From the NCBI GenBank assembly GCA_021324095.1, contig JAJPJT010000112.1, forward strand, positions 1 to 44,184: a DNA stretch of 44,184 nucleotides, given 5' to 3'. Positions within the stretch are counted from its first letter, which is position 1, and each line of letters begins with the position of its first letter. Positions 16,470-24,413 of the stretch are shown here, one piece after another. The notes under the pieces were generated by a model that was not told where the DNA came from, did no database searches, and saw only the letters and a list, made by a program, of their open reading frames with translations. The stretch comes from Gammaproteobacteria bacterium. Its GTDB lineage: Bacteria; Pseudomonadota; Gammaproteobacteria; Xanthomonadales; Rhodanobacteraceae. The translations under genes and the position numbers were made by a program.

Positions 16470-16934
16470 ATGCGCACCCGACTGATGTTGCCGGCCGCTC
16501 TGGCCCTGCTCCTCACCGCCCTGCCCATCATGGCGCAACAGTTTTCCTCGTTGGAGGAGCGCATGTCGGCGGCTGATTTCAAAGCCGCGGGCCTCGACAA
16601 ACTGACGCCGCAGCAGCTCCAGTTCCTCGATGGCTGGCTGCGCACCCACGAGCAGGTGAAGACGGTCTCTGCAAGCGGTCAGCCGGTGTTCTATCCGGAC
16701 AACCAGCCGCGCGACAAATTCACCACCCATCTGGTCGGCAGCTTCAACGGCTGGGATGGGCACACGGAATTCACCCTCGACAATGGCCAGGTATGGAAGC
16801 AGGCCGAGTCCGGAGCGTATTCCTGCCCGGCCATCGACAACCCCGAAGTCACGATCAAACCGATGATCCTCGGCAGTTGGCTGATGTACGTTCAGGGTTG
16901 CAACCAGAGCGTGCGCGTGGAACGCGTGAAGTAA
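16470..16934 (+). CDS. Secreted protein of unknown function (154 aa)
   Basis: I do not recognise a named family. The first 22 residues form a clear signal peptide (LMLPAALALLLTALPIMAQQ), so it should be periplasmic or outer-surface. A short helix follows (EERMSAADFKAAGLDKLTPQQLQFLDGWL, about 29-57), then a beta-rich C-terminal half (about 80-154) with VGSFNGWDGHTEFTLDNGQVWKQ and a possible disulfide pair (Cys119 in YSCPAI and Cys144 in VQGCNQ). The composition and the strong signal make it a real gene. A -10-like TATCAT lies 14-19 nt before the ATG, suggesting a very short leader. It is divergent from relA. Confidence 0.75.
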   Translation: MRTRLMLPAALALLLTALPIMAQQFSSLEERMSAADFKAAGLDKLTPQQLQFLDGWLRTHEQVKTVSASGQPVFYPDNQPRDKFTTHLVGSFNGWDGHTEFTLDNGQVWKQAESGAYSCPAIDNPEVTIKPMILGSWLMYVQGCNQSVRVERVK

Positions 16935-17021
16935 CCCGCATTCCGCTGTTGCCATCTGTTTTTCCTACGTCCGTGCAGGCATGATGGTCCTGATCGGGAC
17001 CGCATGGCCCGCGCGAGGTGC

Positions 17022-17456
17022 ATGTTGGTGCTGGAAGTCTGGCTGCCGCTCTTGTTGATCGCCGCCATCGGGGCGGGTTGGTATCACATCCTGCGGCTGC
17101 GCGAACGCGTGACCGCGCACGCGCGGCAGTTGTGCGAGCGCCACGGGCTGCAACTGCTCGACGACAGCGTCGCGCTGCACCGCCTGCGCGTTCGGTGGCG
17201 CCGTGGCGGATTGCACGCGCTGCGCGAGTATCGCTTCGACACCAGCCTCGGCGGCAATGATCGCCAGACCGCGAGCATCACCGTGATCGGTGACCGCATC
17301 GTGAGCGCAAGCCTGCCCGAACGCGAGCGTTTCGAGAATGTCATTCCCGCGCCGGTTCCGGTGCCGCGCATCTCCGCATTGCCGCCGCCTGCATCCAGCA
17401 CCGATGCCGGCGACAACGTCATCCCGATCGAACGCGCACGCAGGACGTTGCACTGA
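17022..17456 (+). CDS. DUF3301 family membrane-anchored protein
   Basis: A 144-residue protein with one N-terminal membrane helix (about 4-22, EVWLPLLLIAAIGAGWYHI). It is followed by a DUF3301-type cytoplasmic part: LRERVTAHARQLCERHGLQLLDDSVALHRLRVRW, then a short beta segment ending YRFDTSLGG and ITVIGDRIVSASLP. The C-terminus is Pro-rich (PAPVPVPRISALPPPASS) and ends VIPIERARRTLH. The function of DUF3301 is unknown. Start choice is uncertain: ATG 17022 puts the helix at the usual position, while ATG 17004 would add six residues and has GGGAC upstream. It is followed by the repeat array. Confidence 0.75.
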   Translation: MLVLEVWLPLLLIAAIGAGWYHILRLRERVTAHARQLCERHGLQLLDDSVALHRLRVRWRRGGLHALREYRFDTSLGGNDRQTASITVIGDRIVSASLPERERFENVIPAPVPVPRISALPPPASSTDAGDNVIPIERARRTLH

Positions 17457-17825
17457 GAGAGGCAAGCGGAAGATGGGGCAGACAGCAAGACACTGGATCC
17501 CGGCTCAACGCAGGTCCATGTGCTGGCCGGGACGACGACGGTCTGTTCCTGGATCCCGTATCACCGGCCGTCCAGCATTAGCCTCGGCGTCCTGCCTCAG
17601 ACAAATGGCCTGCCTACGGCTTGCTGCCTTCGGCGCTCACCGCTGCGCGAGATGCGCTAATCACATCTCGCAAGCGCAGCGGTGCACCCTGCACGGGATG
17701 AAGTCAATGCTGATTGGATCCCGGCTCAACGCACGTCCACGTGCTGGCCGGGATGACGACGGTCTGTTTCTGGATCCCGTGTCATCGGCCATCCCTGGCC
17801 TGCACGGGATGAAGTCATCCTGACT
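17457..17825. other. 369-bp gene-free region filled by palindromic repeats
   Basis: No coding potential of its own. Almost the whole stretch from 17492 is made of REP-like units and an inserted hairpin element (listed separately). The first 35 bp after the DUF3301 stop hold nothing recognisable. Confidence 0.7.
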
Positions 17826-17828
17826 TCA
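17492..17828. repeat. REP-like array: units A-B-C-D upstream of the sspB stop
   Basis: Unit A (17492-17548) and unit C (about 17714-17769) are near-identical copies with CCCGGC...GCCGGG arms and the tail GACGACGGTCTGTT. Units B (17549-17575 plus 17688-17713) and D (17770-17828) are the CCCGTG...CACGGG type also found at 12284-12397. The A-B and C-D pairs repeat with a period of about 222 bp, and B is split by an inserted element. D ends in the hairpin TGAAGTCA (17810-17817), TCC, TGACTTCA (17821-17828), whose last three bases are the sspB stop. Confidence 0.8.
17638..17684. repeat. Strong hairpin element inserted in a REP unit
   Basis: CACCGCTGCGCGAGATG (17638-17654) pairs with CATCTCGCAAGCGCAGCGGTG (17664-17684): 17 base pairs with a 4-nt bulge. 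It lies in a roughly 110-bp stretch (about 17576-17687) that splits unit B of the array, so one repeat family appears to have inserted in another. Confidence 0.65.
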
Positions 17829-18347
17829 CTTGACGACGTGCAGGCTGGGCTTGCCTTTGGGCCTCGGCTTGTCGGGCTTGCTGCCACCGGGCGCCGAACC
17901 GCCAACGTCGTCGGACACGGATGGATCCTGCGCGGAGGTGGGCACCGCCTGCAGCGCGGGCGCGGTGGGCTTGGGGGTCGCGGTCCCGGACGAGGGCGCC
18001 GGCGAAGTCGTTCCAGGCGCGTCCTCGGCCAGCAGCATTCCTTGGCCGTTTTCGCGCGCATAGATCGCCTGCACCGCCGCCACCGGCACGCTGATGGCGT
18101 GGCTGACGCCGCCGAAGCGGGCCATGCAGGTAATCAGGTCATTCCCGATTTCGAGCCGCGCGACGGCGCGCGGCGCAAGATTCAGCACCACGCGCCCTTC
18201 GCTGACGGCTTGCGGTGGCACCTGCACACCTGGCTTGCCCGCATCGACCACGACGTATGGCGTGAGGCCGTTGTCGCAGATCCACTCGTGGACCGCCCGC
18301 AACAGGTACGGGCGATTGGAAGTCATGGCGGGGGTTTGTTCGGTCAC
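17826..18347 (-). CDS. sspB: Stringent starvation protein B, ClpXP adaptor
   Basis: A 173-residue adaptor that brings ssrA-tagged proteins to ClpXP. The substrate-binding domain occupies about residues 8-110 (MTSNRPYLLRAVHEWICDNGLTPYVVVDA.., VVLNLAPRAVARLEIGNDLITCMARFGG). A long flexible Pro/Ser/Thr linker (about 110-158) leads to the C-terminal ClpX-binding tail KGKPSLHVVK, equivalent to the LRVVK tail of E. coli. The start GTG at 18347 overlaps the sspA stop (GTGA), suggesting coupling; ATG 18326 is the alternative. The gene ends inside a REP-type hairpin. It belongs to the petABC-sspA-sspB cluster. Confidence 0.92.
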   Translation of the reverse strand: MTEQTPAMTSNRPYLLRAVHEWICDNGLTPYVVVDAGKPGVQVPPQAVSEGRVVLNLAPRAVARLEIGNDLITCMARFGGVSHAISVPVAAVQAIYARENGQGMLLAEDAPGTTSPAPSSGTATPKPTAPALQAVPTSAQDPSVSDDVGGSAPGGSKPDKPRPKGKPSLHVVK

Positions 18348-18973
18348 AGCTCGCCCAGCAGGCGCTCGTCTGCGGTGAGGCTGCGCGCGAATCCCTGGCT
18401 GCGGAACAGGCGTTCACCGTAATCGATGATCGGTTTGGCTTCCTTCGGCAGCGACACGCCGAGCGACGGCAGCCGCCACACGACCGGGGCCACCAGGCAG
18501 TCGGCCAGGCTGATTTCCGGATTCAGGAAAAACTTGGCCGCCCTGAACAGCGGCAGCGCCGTCATCAAATGATCGCGCAGGCGCTTGCGCGCGGCTTCGG
18601 CGGTGCGGCCGCCGGCACGGATCGCGACGACCTCGGGTACCCAGTCGCGCTCGATGCGCACGCAGTCGAGGCGCAGCCGTGCGCGCGACAGCGGATCGAC
18701 CGGCATCAGCGGCGGGTGCGGATAACGCTCGTCGATGTATTCGCAGACCACGTCCGGCTCATACAGGACGAGATCGCGATCCTGCAGGGTGGGCGTGTCG
18801 CCGTAGGGATTGATGCCCAGCAATTCCTCGTTCGGCTTGCCGGGCGGCACCTCGACGCGGTCGTAAACCACGCCTTTGGCGGCAAGCACCAGGCGCACGC
18901 GGTGCGATTGCACGTCATCCGGGGCGGTGAACAGGGTCAGCACGGTGCGGGTGGTATGTGCGGTTTGGATCAT
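18344..18973 (-). CDS. sspA: Stringent starvation protein A (GST-fold RNA polymerase-associated protein)
   Basis: A 209-residue protein with a glutathione-transferase fold that binds RNA polymerase and affects stationary-phase and stress expression. The N-terminal thioredoxin-like domain contains LTLFTAPDDVQSHRVRLVLAAKGVVYD and NPYGDTPTLQDRDLVLYEPDVVCEYIDERYPHPPLMP, closely following SspA. The helical C-terminal domain spans about 95-209. The start at 18973 is chosen because GGGGGA lies 8-13 nt upstream and the length matches E. coli SspA (212); longer in-frame starts add unlike sequence. It lies about 80 bp after petC and overlaps sspB by 4 nt. Confidence 0.93.
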   Translation of the reverse strand: MIQTAHTTRTVLTLFTAPDDVQSHRVRLVLAAKGVVYDRVEVPPGKPNEELLGINPYGDTPTLQDRDLVLYEPDVVCEYIDERYPHPPLMPVDPLSRARLRLDCVRIERDWVPEVVAIRAGGRTAEAARKRLRDHLMTALPLFRAAKFFLNPEISLADCLVAPVVWRLPSLGVSLPKEAKPIIDYGERLFRSQGFARSLTADERLLGEL

Positions 18974-19056
18974 GCCAGTGTCCCCCATGGGCCGGTCCGA
19001 TGATGCGACAGTCCCGGTTGTGAGCGGCAATGCGTGATGGGCTGCGCTTCCGCCAA

Positions 19057-19821
19057 TCAATGCACGTCCTTCCAATATTCCAGTTTCAGCACCAGCGCGA
19101 ACAGGGTGAAAAGTACCAGATACAGCACCACCCACGCGCCGATATGGCTGCGCACGAGTTCGTCCGGCGAGGACACGTAGGCCAGGAACGCGGTGATGTC
19201 GCGCACGGCTTCGTCATATTGCGCCGGCGTCATGCTGCCCGGGTGCGCAAGCTTCAGTCCCTTGACCGTGCCCGGCTGGCCGTCTTCAGGCGGATTCATC
19301 ACCGCCACCTGCTCACCCTGCAACTGCCACAGCGGGAACGGCATGGCGACATTGGGGAACACCGTGTTGTTCCAGCCGCTGGACGTACTCGGGTCAAGGT
19401 AGAACGCCTTGAGGTAAGCGGCGACCCAGTCGGCGCCCCTTGCCTGGATTTCAAGCGACAGGTCCGGAGGCGCCTTGCCGAACCACTTCTCGGCGTCGGC
19501 TTCGGGCATCGCGGAGACGATCGCGTCCTGGAACTTGGCGCCGGTGAAGTCGAGGTTGTCCATCACCTGCTGCTCGGTGAGGCCGAGCCCCGCCGCCATC
19601 TGCGAGTAACGCATGTACTTCAGCGAGTGGCAGCCCACGCAGTAGTTCATGAACAGGCGCGCGCCGCGCTGCAGGGAGGCCTGGTCATGCACGTTGATAT
19701 TCGCGTCGGGGTAGCCGCCCTCTTCGGCGAACGCGCTGGGTGACGCCGCGAATGCCACCGCGAGCGCCAGCAGCAGCGCGGAAAGGGTGCGCACGGACGC
19801 GCGCAGGGTCATGTCACGCAT
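19057..19821 (-). CDS. petC: Cytochrome c1 of the bc1 complex
   Basis: A 254-residue membrane cytochrome that takes electrons from the Rieske protein to soluble cytochrome c. A signal sequence (about 1-32) precedes the haem motif CVGCH (C61, C64, H65). The axial Met is probably in the NVAMPFPLW region (about 165). A C-terminal anchor helix (about 228-247, AWVVLYLVLFTLFALVLKLEYW) closes the protein. The ATG at 19821 overlaps the cytochrome b gene by 8 nt; a second ATG at 19812 is possible. It is the third gene of petA-petB-petC. Confidence 0.95.
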   Translation of the reverse strand: MRDMTLRASVRTLSALLLALAVAFAASPSAFAEEGGYPDANINVHDQASLQRGARLFMNYCVGCHSLKYMRYSQMAAGLGLTEQQVMDNLDFTGAKFQDAIVSAMPEADAEKWFGKAPPDLSLEIQARGADWVAAYLKAFYLDPSTSSGWNNTVFPNVAMPFPLWQLQGEQVAVMNPPEDGQPGTVKGLKLAHPGSMTPAQYDEAVRDITAFLAYVSSPDELVRSHIGAWVVLYLVLFTLFALVLKLEYWKDVH

Positions 19822-21100
19822 GGGTGGTCACCCTTTCCGGCACTGGCTTGGTCCTCTCCAATCCGAAGAACGTATAAACCCACAGGAACGCGAAGAACGC
19901 GAAGTACAGGATCACGAGGATCCGCCCGAAAAGGTTTTCGATCGAGGTGATGTCGGCGTTCGGCCCGAAGACCGCGGTAATCCAGCCGGGCGTCAGGTCG
20001 GCACCGATGCAGCCGAGCAGGAAGAACACGGCCGCGAAGATTGCGAGCGCGACCTTGTAGCCCAATCCGCGATAACGGATCGACTTGACCTTGCCGCGAT
20101 CCAGCCACGGCACCAGGAACAGTACGAGGATCGACGCGATCAGCGCGAGCACACCCAGTCCCTTGCTCGGGATCATGCGCAGGATCGCGTAAAAAGGCGA
20201 GAAGTACCACACGGGCTTGATCGTGGCCGGCGTCACGAGGTCGTTGGCCGGAATCGCATTGTCATGTTCGATGAAGAATCCGCCCACGGTCGGCGCGAAG
20301 AAGATGATGATCGCGCAGATGATCAGGAACACGCCAACGCCGACCAGATCCTTCAGGGTGTAGTACGGATGGAACGGAATGCCGTCCAGAGGATGGCCGT
20401 TCGGTCCCTTGTGCTGCTTGATCTCGACGCCGTCCGGGTTGTTCGAACCGACTTCATGCAGTGCGCCGAGGTGCAGCACGACGAGCAGCAGCAACACCAG
20501 CGGCAGCGCGACCACGTGCAGCGCGAAGAAACGATTCAGGGTCGCATCGCCCGGCACGTACAAGCCGGCGGCGCCGACCGTCCCCATGATCCATGAAACC
20601 AGCGTGTCCCCGATCCACGGCACTGCACTGAACAGGGTGATGATCACCTTCGCGCCCCAGAACGACATGTTGCCCCACGGCAACACGTAGCCCATGAAGG
20701 CCTCGGCCATCAGGGCGAGGAAGATCAACATGCCGAGCAGCCACACCAGCTCGCGCGGCTTCTTGTACGAGCCGTACATCAGCCCGCGGAACATGTGCAG
20801 GTAAATCACGATGAAGAACATCGAGGCGCCCGTGGTGTGCATGTAGCGCACCAGCCAGCCCCAATCCACGTCGCGCATGATGTACTGCACCGAGTCGAAC
20901 GCGCCTGCCGCACTCGGGGTGTAGAACATCGTCAGGAAAATGCCGGTGACGATCTGGTTCACCAGCACCAGCAGCGCCAGCGAGCCGAAGTAATACATGA
21001 CGTTGAAATTCTTCGGCGCGTAGTACTCCGTCATGTGCTTCTTGTAGACGGCGCCGAGTCCGGGGGTGCGCTCGTTGAACCATTGCGTGAACGCGCTCAT
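19814..21100 (-). CDS. petB: Cytochrome b of the bc1 complex
   Basis: A 428-residue membrane subunit that carries both b haems and the quinol sites. The opening YYAPKNFNVMYYFGSLALLVLVNQIVTG is typical. One pair of haem-binding His lies in HTTGASMFFIVIYLHMFRGL (about 95-115) and the other in FFALHVVALPLVLLLLVVLHLGALHEVGSNNPDG (about 195-230). The PEWY-type Qo motif reads KPVWYFSPFYAILR (about 290), with Val for Glu-type variation in the first half. Eight to nine membrane helices are evident. The ATG overlaps the petA stop (ATGA). Confidence 0.95.
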   Translation of the reverse strand: MSAFTQWFNERTPGLGAVYKKHMTEYYAPKNFNVMYYFGSLALLVLVNQIVTGIFLTMFYTPSAAGAFDSVQYIMRDVDWGWLVRYMHTTGASMFFIVIYLHMFRGLMYGSYKKPRELVWLLGMLIFLALMAEAFMGYVLPWGNMSFWGAKVIITLFSAVPWIGDTLVSWIMGTVGAAGLYVPGDATLNRFFALHVVALPLVLLLLVVLHLGALHEVGSNNPDGVEIKQHKGPNGHPLDGIPFHPYYTLKDLVGVGVFLIICAIIIFFAPTVGGFFIEHDNAIPANDLVTPATIKPVWYFSPFYAILRMIPSKGLGVLALIASILVLFLVPWLDRGKVKSIRYRGLGYKVALAIFAAVFFLLGCIGADLTPGWITAVFGPNADITSIENLFGRILVILYFAFFAFLWVYTFFGLERTKPVPERVTTHA

Positions 21101-21741
21101 GCCGTGGCTCCTTTCAACGGTCCTTCCAGCGGTCCTTTCAGCTGCGGTGATCCGGCCGGCGGATCGACGCCGATCAGGATGTGCGTGTCATCGACCCAGT
21201 GGTAAGGCATGACGACCATGTTGAGCGGCGCGGGTACGCCCTGGTACACGCGCGCGGACAGGTCGTAGCGCGAGTGGTGGCAGGGGCAGTAGTAGCCACC
21301 CTTCCACTGCGGGTCGAACGGTTCGGGCTTCACCTCACCGTAGAAGTCCGGCACGCATCCGAGATGCGTGCAGATATCGATGAAGACCAGCCATTCCTTC
21401 CGGATCGCGCGGTACGTGTTCTGGCAGTACTTGGGCTGCTGCGGTTCCCTGGAATCGGGATCGCGCAGGCGCGGATCCTGGGCCTTCAGCCACTTGAGCT
21501 GATCCGCGGAGCGGTTGACGATGTCGACCGGCTTCTTCTGCCAGCCAACCCGCAGCCTTTGCCCGCGTTCGAGCTTGCTGACGTCGACCTTGACCGGCGC
21601 GCCCGCCGCCTCGGCGCGCGCGCTGGGGAGCCAGGTCTTGACGAACGGCAACGCGGTCAGCGCAAGACCGCCCGCGCCGATCACGGCCGTGGAAGCAGTC
21701 AGGAATCTGCGTCGGCCCTTGTTGATGCTCTCGTCCGCCAT
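21097..21741 (-). CDS. petA: Rieske iron-sulfur subunit of the bc1 complex
   Basis: A 214-residue 2Fe-2S protein, first gene of the bc1 operon. The twin-arginine signal and anchor are at the N-terminus (KGRRRFLTASTAVIGAGGLALTALPF). Cluster motif 1 is CTHLGC (C124, H126, C129). Motif 2 is CPCHHS (C152, C154, H155, S157), where most members have CPCHGS: the Gly after the ligand His is His156 here. All four ligands and the hydrogen-bonding Ser are kept. The start ATG 21741 has GGAGAGG upstream; the longer frame to 21867 is unlike the family. It is divergent from degS. Confidence 0.95.
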   Translation of the reverse strand: MADESINKGRRRFLTASTAVIGAGGLALTALPFVKTWLPSARAEAAGAPVKVDVSKLERGQRLRVGWQKKPVDIVNRSADQLKWLKAQDPRLRDPDSREPQQPKYCQNTYRAIRKEWLVFIDICTHLGCVPDFYGEVKPEPFDPQWKGGYYCPCHHSRYDLSARVYQGVPAPLNMVVMPYHWVDDTHILIGVDPPAGSPQLKGPLEGPLKGATA

Positions 21742-21935
21742 TTGCCTCTCCGCGCTACAAGGTATCCACGGTCGCCAAGCGTCGACCGACGATATGCGGG
21801 ACCGCCCTTCACGCCGCGGCTGAACGGCCTTTCCTCGACCGTACCCGCGTCGTCCATGGCGCTCCAAAATCGTGTTAGTTTAGCGTTCGCCTCGTGAGCG
21901 CACAATCCGAATACGTCCGACGAGGCCGCATCTGC

Positions 21936-23114
21936 ATGCTCCGCAAGCTCCGTTCTCTTCTCTTTGTCCTGCAATTCGTGGTGGCGGGACTGGCCGCAGC
22001 GTTCCTGATCAGCCTGGTATGGCCGGGAGCGGGCGAACGCTTGCGCGGCCATATCTCCGATCCTTCTGCTTCGAATGCAAGGTCATCGACCGAGACCCGA
22101 CCCGCCGGCGCGGTCGGGCCGGCTTCGTATGCAGATGCCGTGGCGCAGGCGGCGCCGGCGGTGGTCAACATCTATGCCGACAAGATCGTCACCGAGCGGC
22201 AGATACAGCTCTTTCCCGACCCGCTGATGAGGATGCTCGGCGGCAGCGTCGCAGGTCCGGCCCTCAAGCGCCGTGAGCAGAGCCTCGGTTCGGGTGTGAT
22301 CTTCACCGCGGACGGTTACGTGCTGACCAACAACCACGTGATCGCCGGCGCCGACGACATCCAGGTGATGCTGCACGATGGCCGGGTCGCGCACGCGAAA
22401 GTCATCGGCACCGATCCCGATACGGACCTCGCGGTCCTGAAGATCGACGCCGGCACCTTGCCCACCATCCAGATCGACCCGAAACCGCCCCGGGTTGGCG
22501 ACGTGGTATTGGCCATCGGCAATCCATTCGGGATCGGCCAGACCGTCACGATGGGCATCGTGAGCGCACTGCAGCGGCAGTTGAGCCTGTCGCCCTACGA
22601 GGATTTCATCCAGACTGATGCCGCGATCAATTCCGGCAATTCCGGCGGCGCGCTCGTCAACGCCGAAGGCCAACTGGTCGGCATCAATACCGCGATGCTG
22701 AATCGCGACGTCGGCGCGCAGGGGATCGGCTTCGCGATCCCGGTGCACACCGCAAAGCGGGTGCTGGAACAGATCGTCGAACATGGTCACGTGAGGCGCG
22801 GATGGCTGGGCGTGGAGGTCGGGAACGTGACCGTGTCGGCCGATTCTGGTCTGCCGGCGGCCGCGCGCGGTGCCACGGTCGTAGACGTCTATCCGGGGGG
22901 CCCTGCGGCGCAGGCCGGGCTGCAACCAGGCGACATCCTGTTGAAGCTGGGGAAACAGCCGATCACCGATCCCTTCGATTTCCGTACCCGCGAAGCGGAG
23001 CTGGCGCCTGGGAGCAAGGTCGAGGTCTCCGGATTGCGGGCGGGCGTGCCGTTCCACACAGAGGTCGTGCTGGTGCAGCGGCCGAACTTCAGGCCGGGCG
23101 CCGCGCCCGGATAG
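21936..23114 (+). CDS. degS: DegS/DegQ-type periplasmic serine protease with one PDZ domain
   Basis: A 392-residue trypsin-like protease anchored by an N-terminal helix (about 7-29), facing the periplasm. The catalytic triad is H134 (TNNHVIAG), D164 (DTDLAVLKI) and S236 (NSGNSGGAL). A single PDZ domain follows (about 285-380, GWLGVEVGNV.., YPGGPAAQAGLQPGDILLKL). The single PDZ and the anchor fit DegS, which starts the envelope-stress sigma-E cascade, although the symbol is assigned from architecture only. ATG 21936 is preferred; an in-frame GTG at 21894 is possible. It is divergent from petABC. Confidence 0.88.
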   Translation: MLRKLRSLLFVLQFVVAGLAAAFLISLVWPGAGERLRGHISDPSASNARSSTETRPAGAVGPASYADAVAQAAPAVVNIYADKIVTERQIQLFPDPLMRMLGGSVAGPALKRREQSLGSGVIFTADGYVLTNNHVIAGADDIQVMLHDGRVAHAKVIGTDPDTDLAVLKIDAGTLPTIQIDPKPPRVGDVVLAIGNPFGIGQTVTMGIVSALQRQLSLSPYEDFIQTDAAINSGNSGGALVNAEGQLVGINTAMLNRDVGAQGIGFAIPVHTAKRVLEQIVEHGHVRRGWLGVEVGNVTVSADSGLPAAARGATVVDVYPGGPAAQAGLQPGDILLKLGKQPITDPFDFRTREAELAPGSKVEVSGLRAGVPFHTEVVLVQRPNFRPGAAPG

Positions 23115-23207
23115 GCAACGGAGAGACGATACCCGCTCAGACGGAAGACGACCGCTCGCTGCGCGAGCTCAGACGAGGAACGGTGAGTGTCTTCACGATT
23201 CCTCTCT

Positions 23208-23249
23208 CGTCCCTCGTCCCTCGTCCCTCGTCCCTCGTCCCTCGTCTCT
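23208..23249. repeat. 7-bp tandem repeat (CGTCCCT, five perfect copies plus one variant)
   Basis: CGTCCCT units at 23208, 23215, 23222, 23229 and 23236 are perfect; the sixth (23243-23249) reads CGTCTCT. The array lies between the convergent degS and apt genes, 13 bp beyond the apt stop. It is a simple tandem array that could vary in copy number. Confidence 0.85.
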
Positions 23250-23261
23250 TCCTCTCCCGTC

Positions 23262-23822
23262 TCAATAACGCAGCAATGAATGCAACGGCATGCCGGTCGG
23301 CCAGCGCGCCCGCCCATGCAGGAAGTCCAGCTCGACCACTACGCTGGCTCCCGCGACTTGCACACCCAGGCTTTGCACAAGTTCGAACGCTGCGAGCAGC
23401 GTACCCCCCGTTGCCAGCACGTCGTCGACGATGAGGGCGCGCGCGCCGGGAGCCATTGCATCGGCGTGCACCTCCAGGCGTGCCTGCCCGTATTCAAGCT
23501 GGAAATCGGCGCCCCGTGTCGCCGCCGGCAATTTGCCGCCCTTGCGCAGGGGCACGAAGCCGGCACCCAGTGCGTGCGCCAGTGCCGCACCAAAGATGAA
23601 CCCACGGGCTTCGATGCCGCACACCGCGTGGATGCCGGCACCCAACCACGGCGCCGCCAGCGCGTCCACGCAGTCGCGGAATGCCTGCGCGTTCGCGAGC
23701 AGCGGCGTGATGTCCTTGAACAGCACGCCGGCGCGCGGAAAATCGGGCACGTCACGGACATGCGCAGAGAGGCGCGCACAGAGATTCGCGTCGGTTTCCG
23801 CGTGGGCCGACGTCGCGTTCAA
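23262..23822 (-). CDS. apt: Adenine phosphoribosyltransferase
   Basis: A 186-residue purine-salvage enzyme making AMP from adenine and PRPP. The PRPP-binding motif ALIVDDVLATGGTL is at about 129-142. The family signatures VPDFPRAGVLFKDITPLL (about 25-42), GIEARGFIFGAALA and VPLRKGGKLPA are all present. The start appears to be TTG at 23822, overlapping the DUF2007 stop (TTGA); no ATG or GTG gives a full N-terminus. Coupled translation with the upstream gene is likely. Confidence 0.94.
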   Translation of the reverse strand: MNATSAHAETDANLCARLSAHVRDVPDFPRAGVLFKDITPLLANAQAFRDCVDALAAPWLGAGIHAVCGIEARGFIFGAALAHALGAGFVPLRKGGKLPAATRGADFQLEYGQARLEVHADAMAPGARALIVDDVLATGGTLLAAFELVQSLGVQVAGASVVVELDFLHGRARWPTGMPLHSLLRY

Positions 23823-24097
23823 ATCGGCGCGGGCTTGAGGCGGAGCGGCGGCGGCGCGCGCTCGGGTTCCTCGGCAAGCGGCGCCTGCAGCATCTCCGTG
23901 ATTTCGCGCACCACCGGCCCCGCGTCTTCGACGTAGATGTCCGGCACGCTGACCGCCAGGAAATCCCGCGCCGGCAACTGTCCCACGCCACCGATCAGGT
24001 ACTCGCCATTGATGAAAGCCGGGATGCCGGCCTGCTCCAGCGCGTCCTTGACCAGGTGCGCGTCGACGATGCCTTCGGCGTGGTAGACGGTTCGCAT
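23819..24097 (-). CDS. DUF2007 domain protein
   Basis: A 92-residue cytoplasmic protein of the DUF2007 (putative signal-transducing) type. The pattern is RTVYHAEGIVDAHLVKDALEQAGIPAFINGEYLIGGVGQLP, then VSVPDIYVEDAGPVVREITEML. A Pro/Arg-rich tail follows (PERAPPPLRLKPAPI). The role of DUF2007 is not established; it is compact and may bind a small ligand or partner. It overlaps apt by 4 nt, forming a two-gene unit. Confidence 0.82.
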   Translation of the reverse strand: MRTVYHAEGIVDAHLVKDALEQAGIPAFINGEYLIGGVGQLPARDFLAVSVPDIYVEDAGPVVREITEMLQAPLAEEPERAPPPLRLKPAPI

Positions 24098-24153
24098 GCC
24101 CTCAAGCTAGCACACAATCGGTGACGTTGTTCAAAGCTGAGACTCTCTCACAA

Positions 24154-24370
24154 GCCGTCATTCCGGGGGCCGCGCCAGTTCCTTGGCACGGCAACCAGGA
24201 ATCCATTTTTGCTTTTGGTTCAAGAGCAAAATGGATTGACTCGCGCCGTCCTTGGCGCTCGCCACGCGGGTCGTCGCAGCCTGCCCCGGCGTAGGCCGGG
24301 GGCGTTCGCAGTCCTGCAAACGCAGTCCGGTTCCGCCCGCAAACAGCGCGGGCGGCCGGGGAATGACGGC
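24154..24370. mobile_element. MITE-like repeat element with terminal inverted repeats
   Basis: A 217-bp non-coding element bounded by an 11-bp perfect terminal inverted repeat, GCCGTCATTCC at 24154-24164 and its complement at 24360-24370. Inside are three stems: ATCCATTTTTGCT (about 24201-24213) against AGCAAAATGGAT (about 24225-24236); CCCCGGC/GCCGGGG (24284-24290/24295-24301); CCGCCCGC/GCGGGCGG (24333-24340/24348-24355). No transposase and no clear target duplication. It occupies most of the 316-bp gap before glnS. A lone copy of the terminal sequence CGTCATTCCC recurs at about 26251-26260. Confidence 0.65.
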
Positions 24371-24413
24371 GATAGGGTTAAACTCCGCCGCTTGATCTTT
24401 ATTGGAAGCCCAA

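Noticed and set aside
17492..17828. Possible CRISPR array from repeated units
   Set aside because: Units are palindromic, of two kinds, unequal in length and partly nested; this fits REP-type repeats.
23208..23249. Possible CRISPR array
   Set aside because: The repeat unit is 7 bp without spacers and there are no cas genes nearby.
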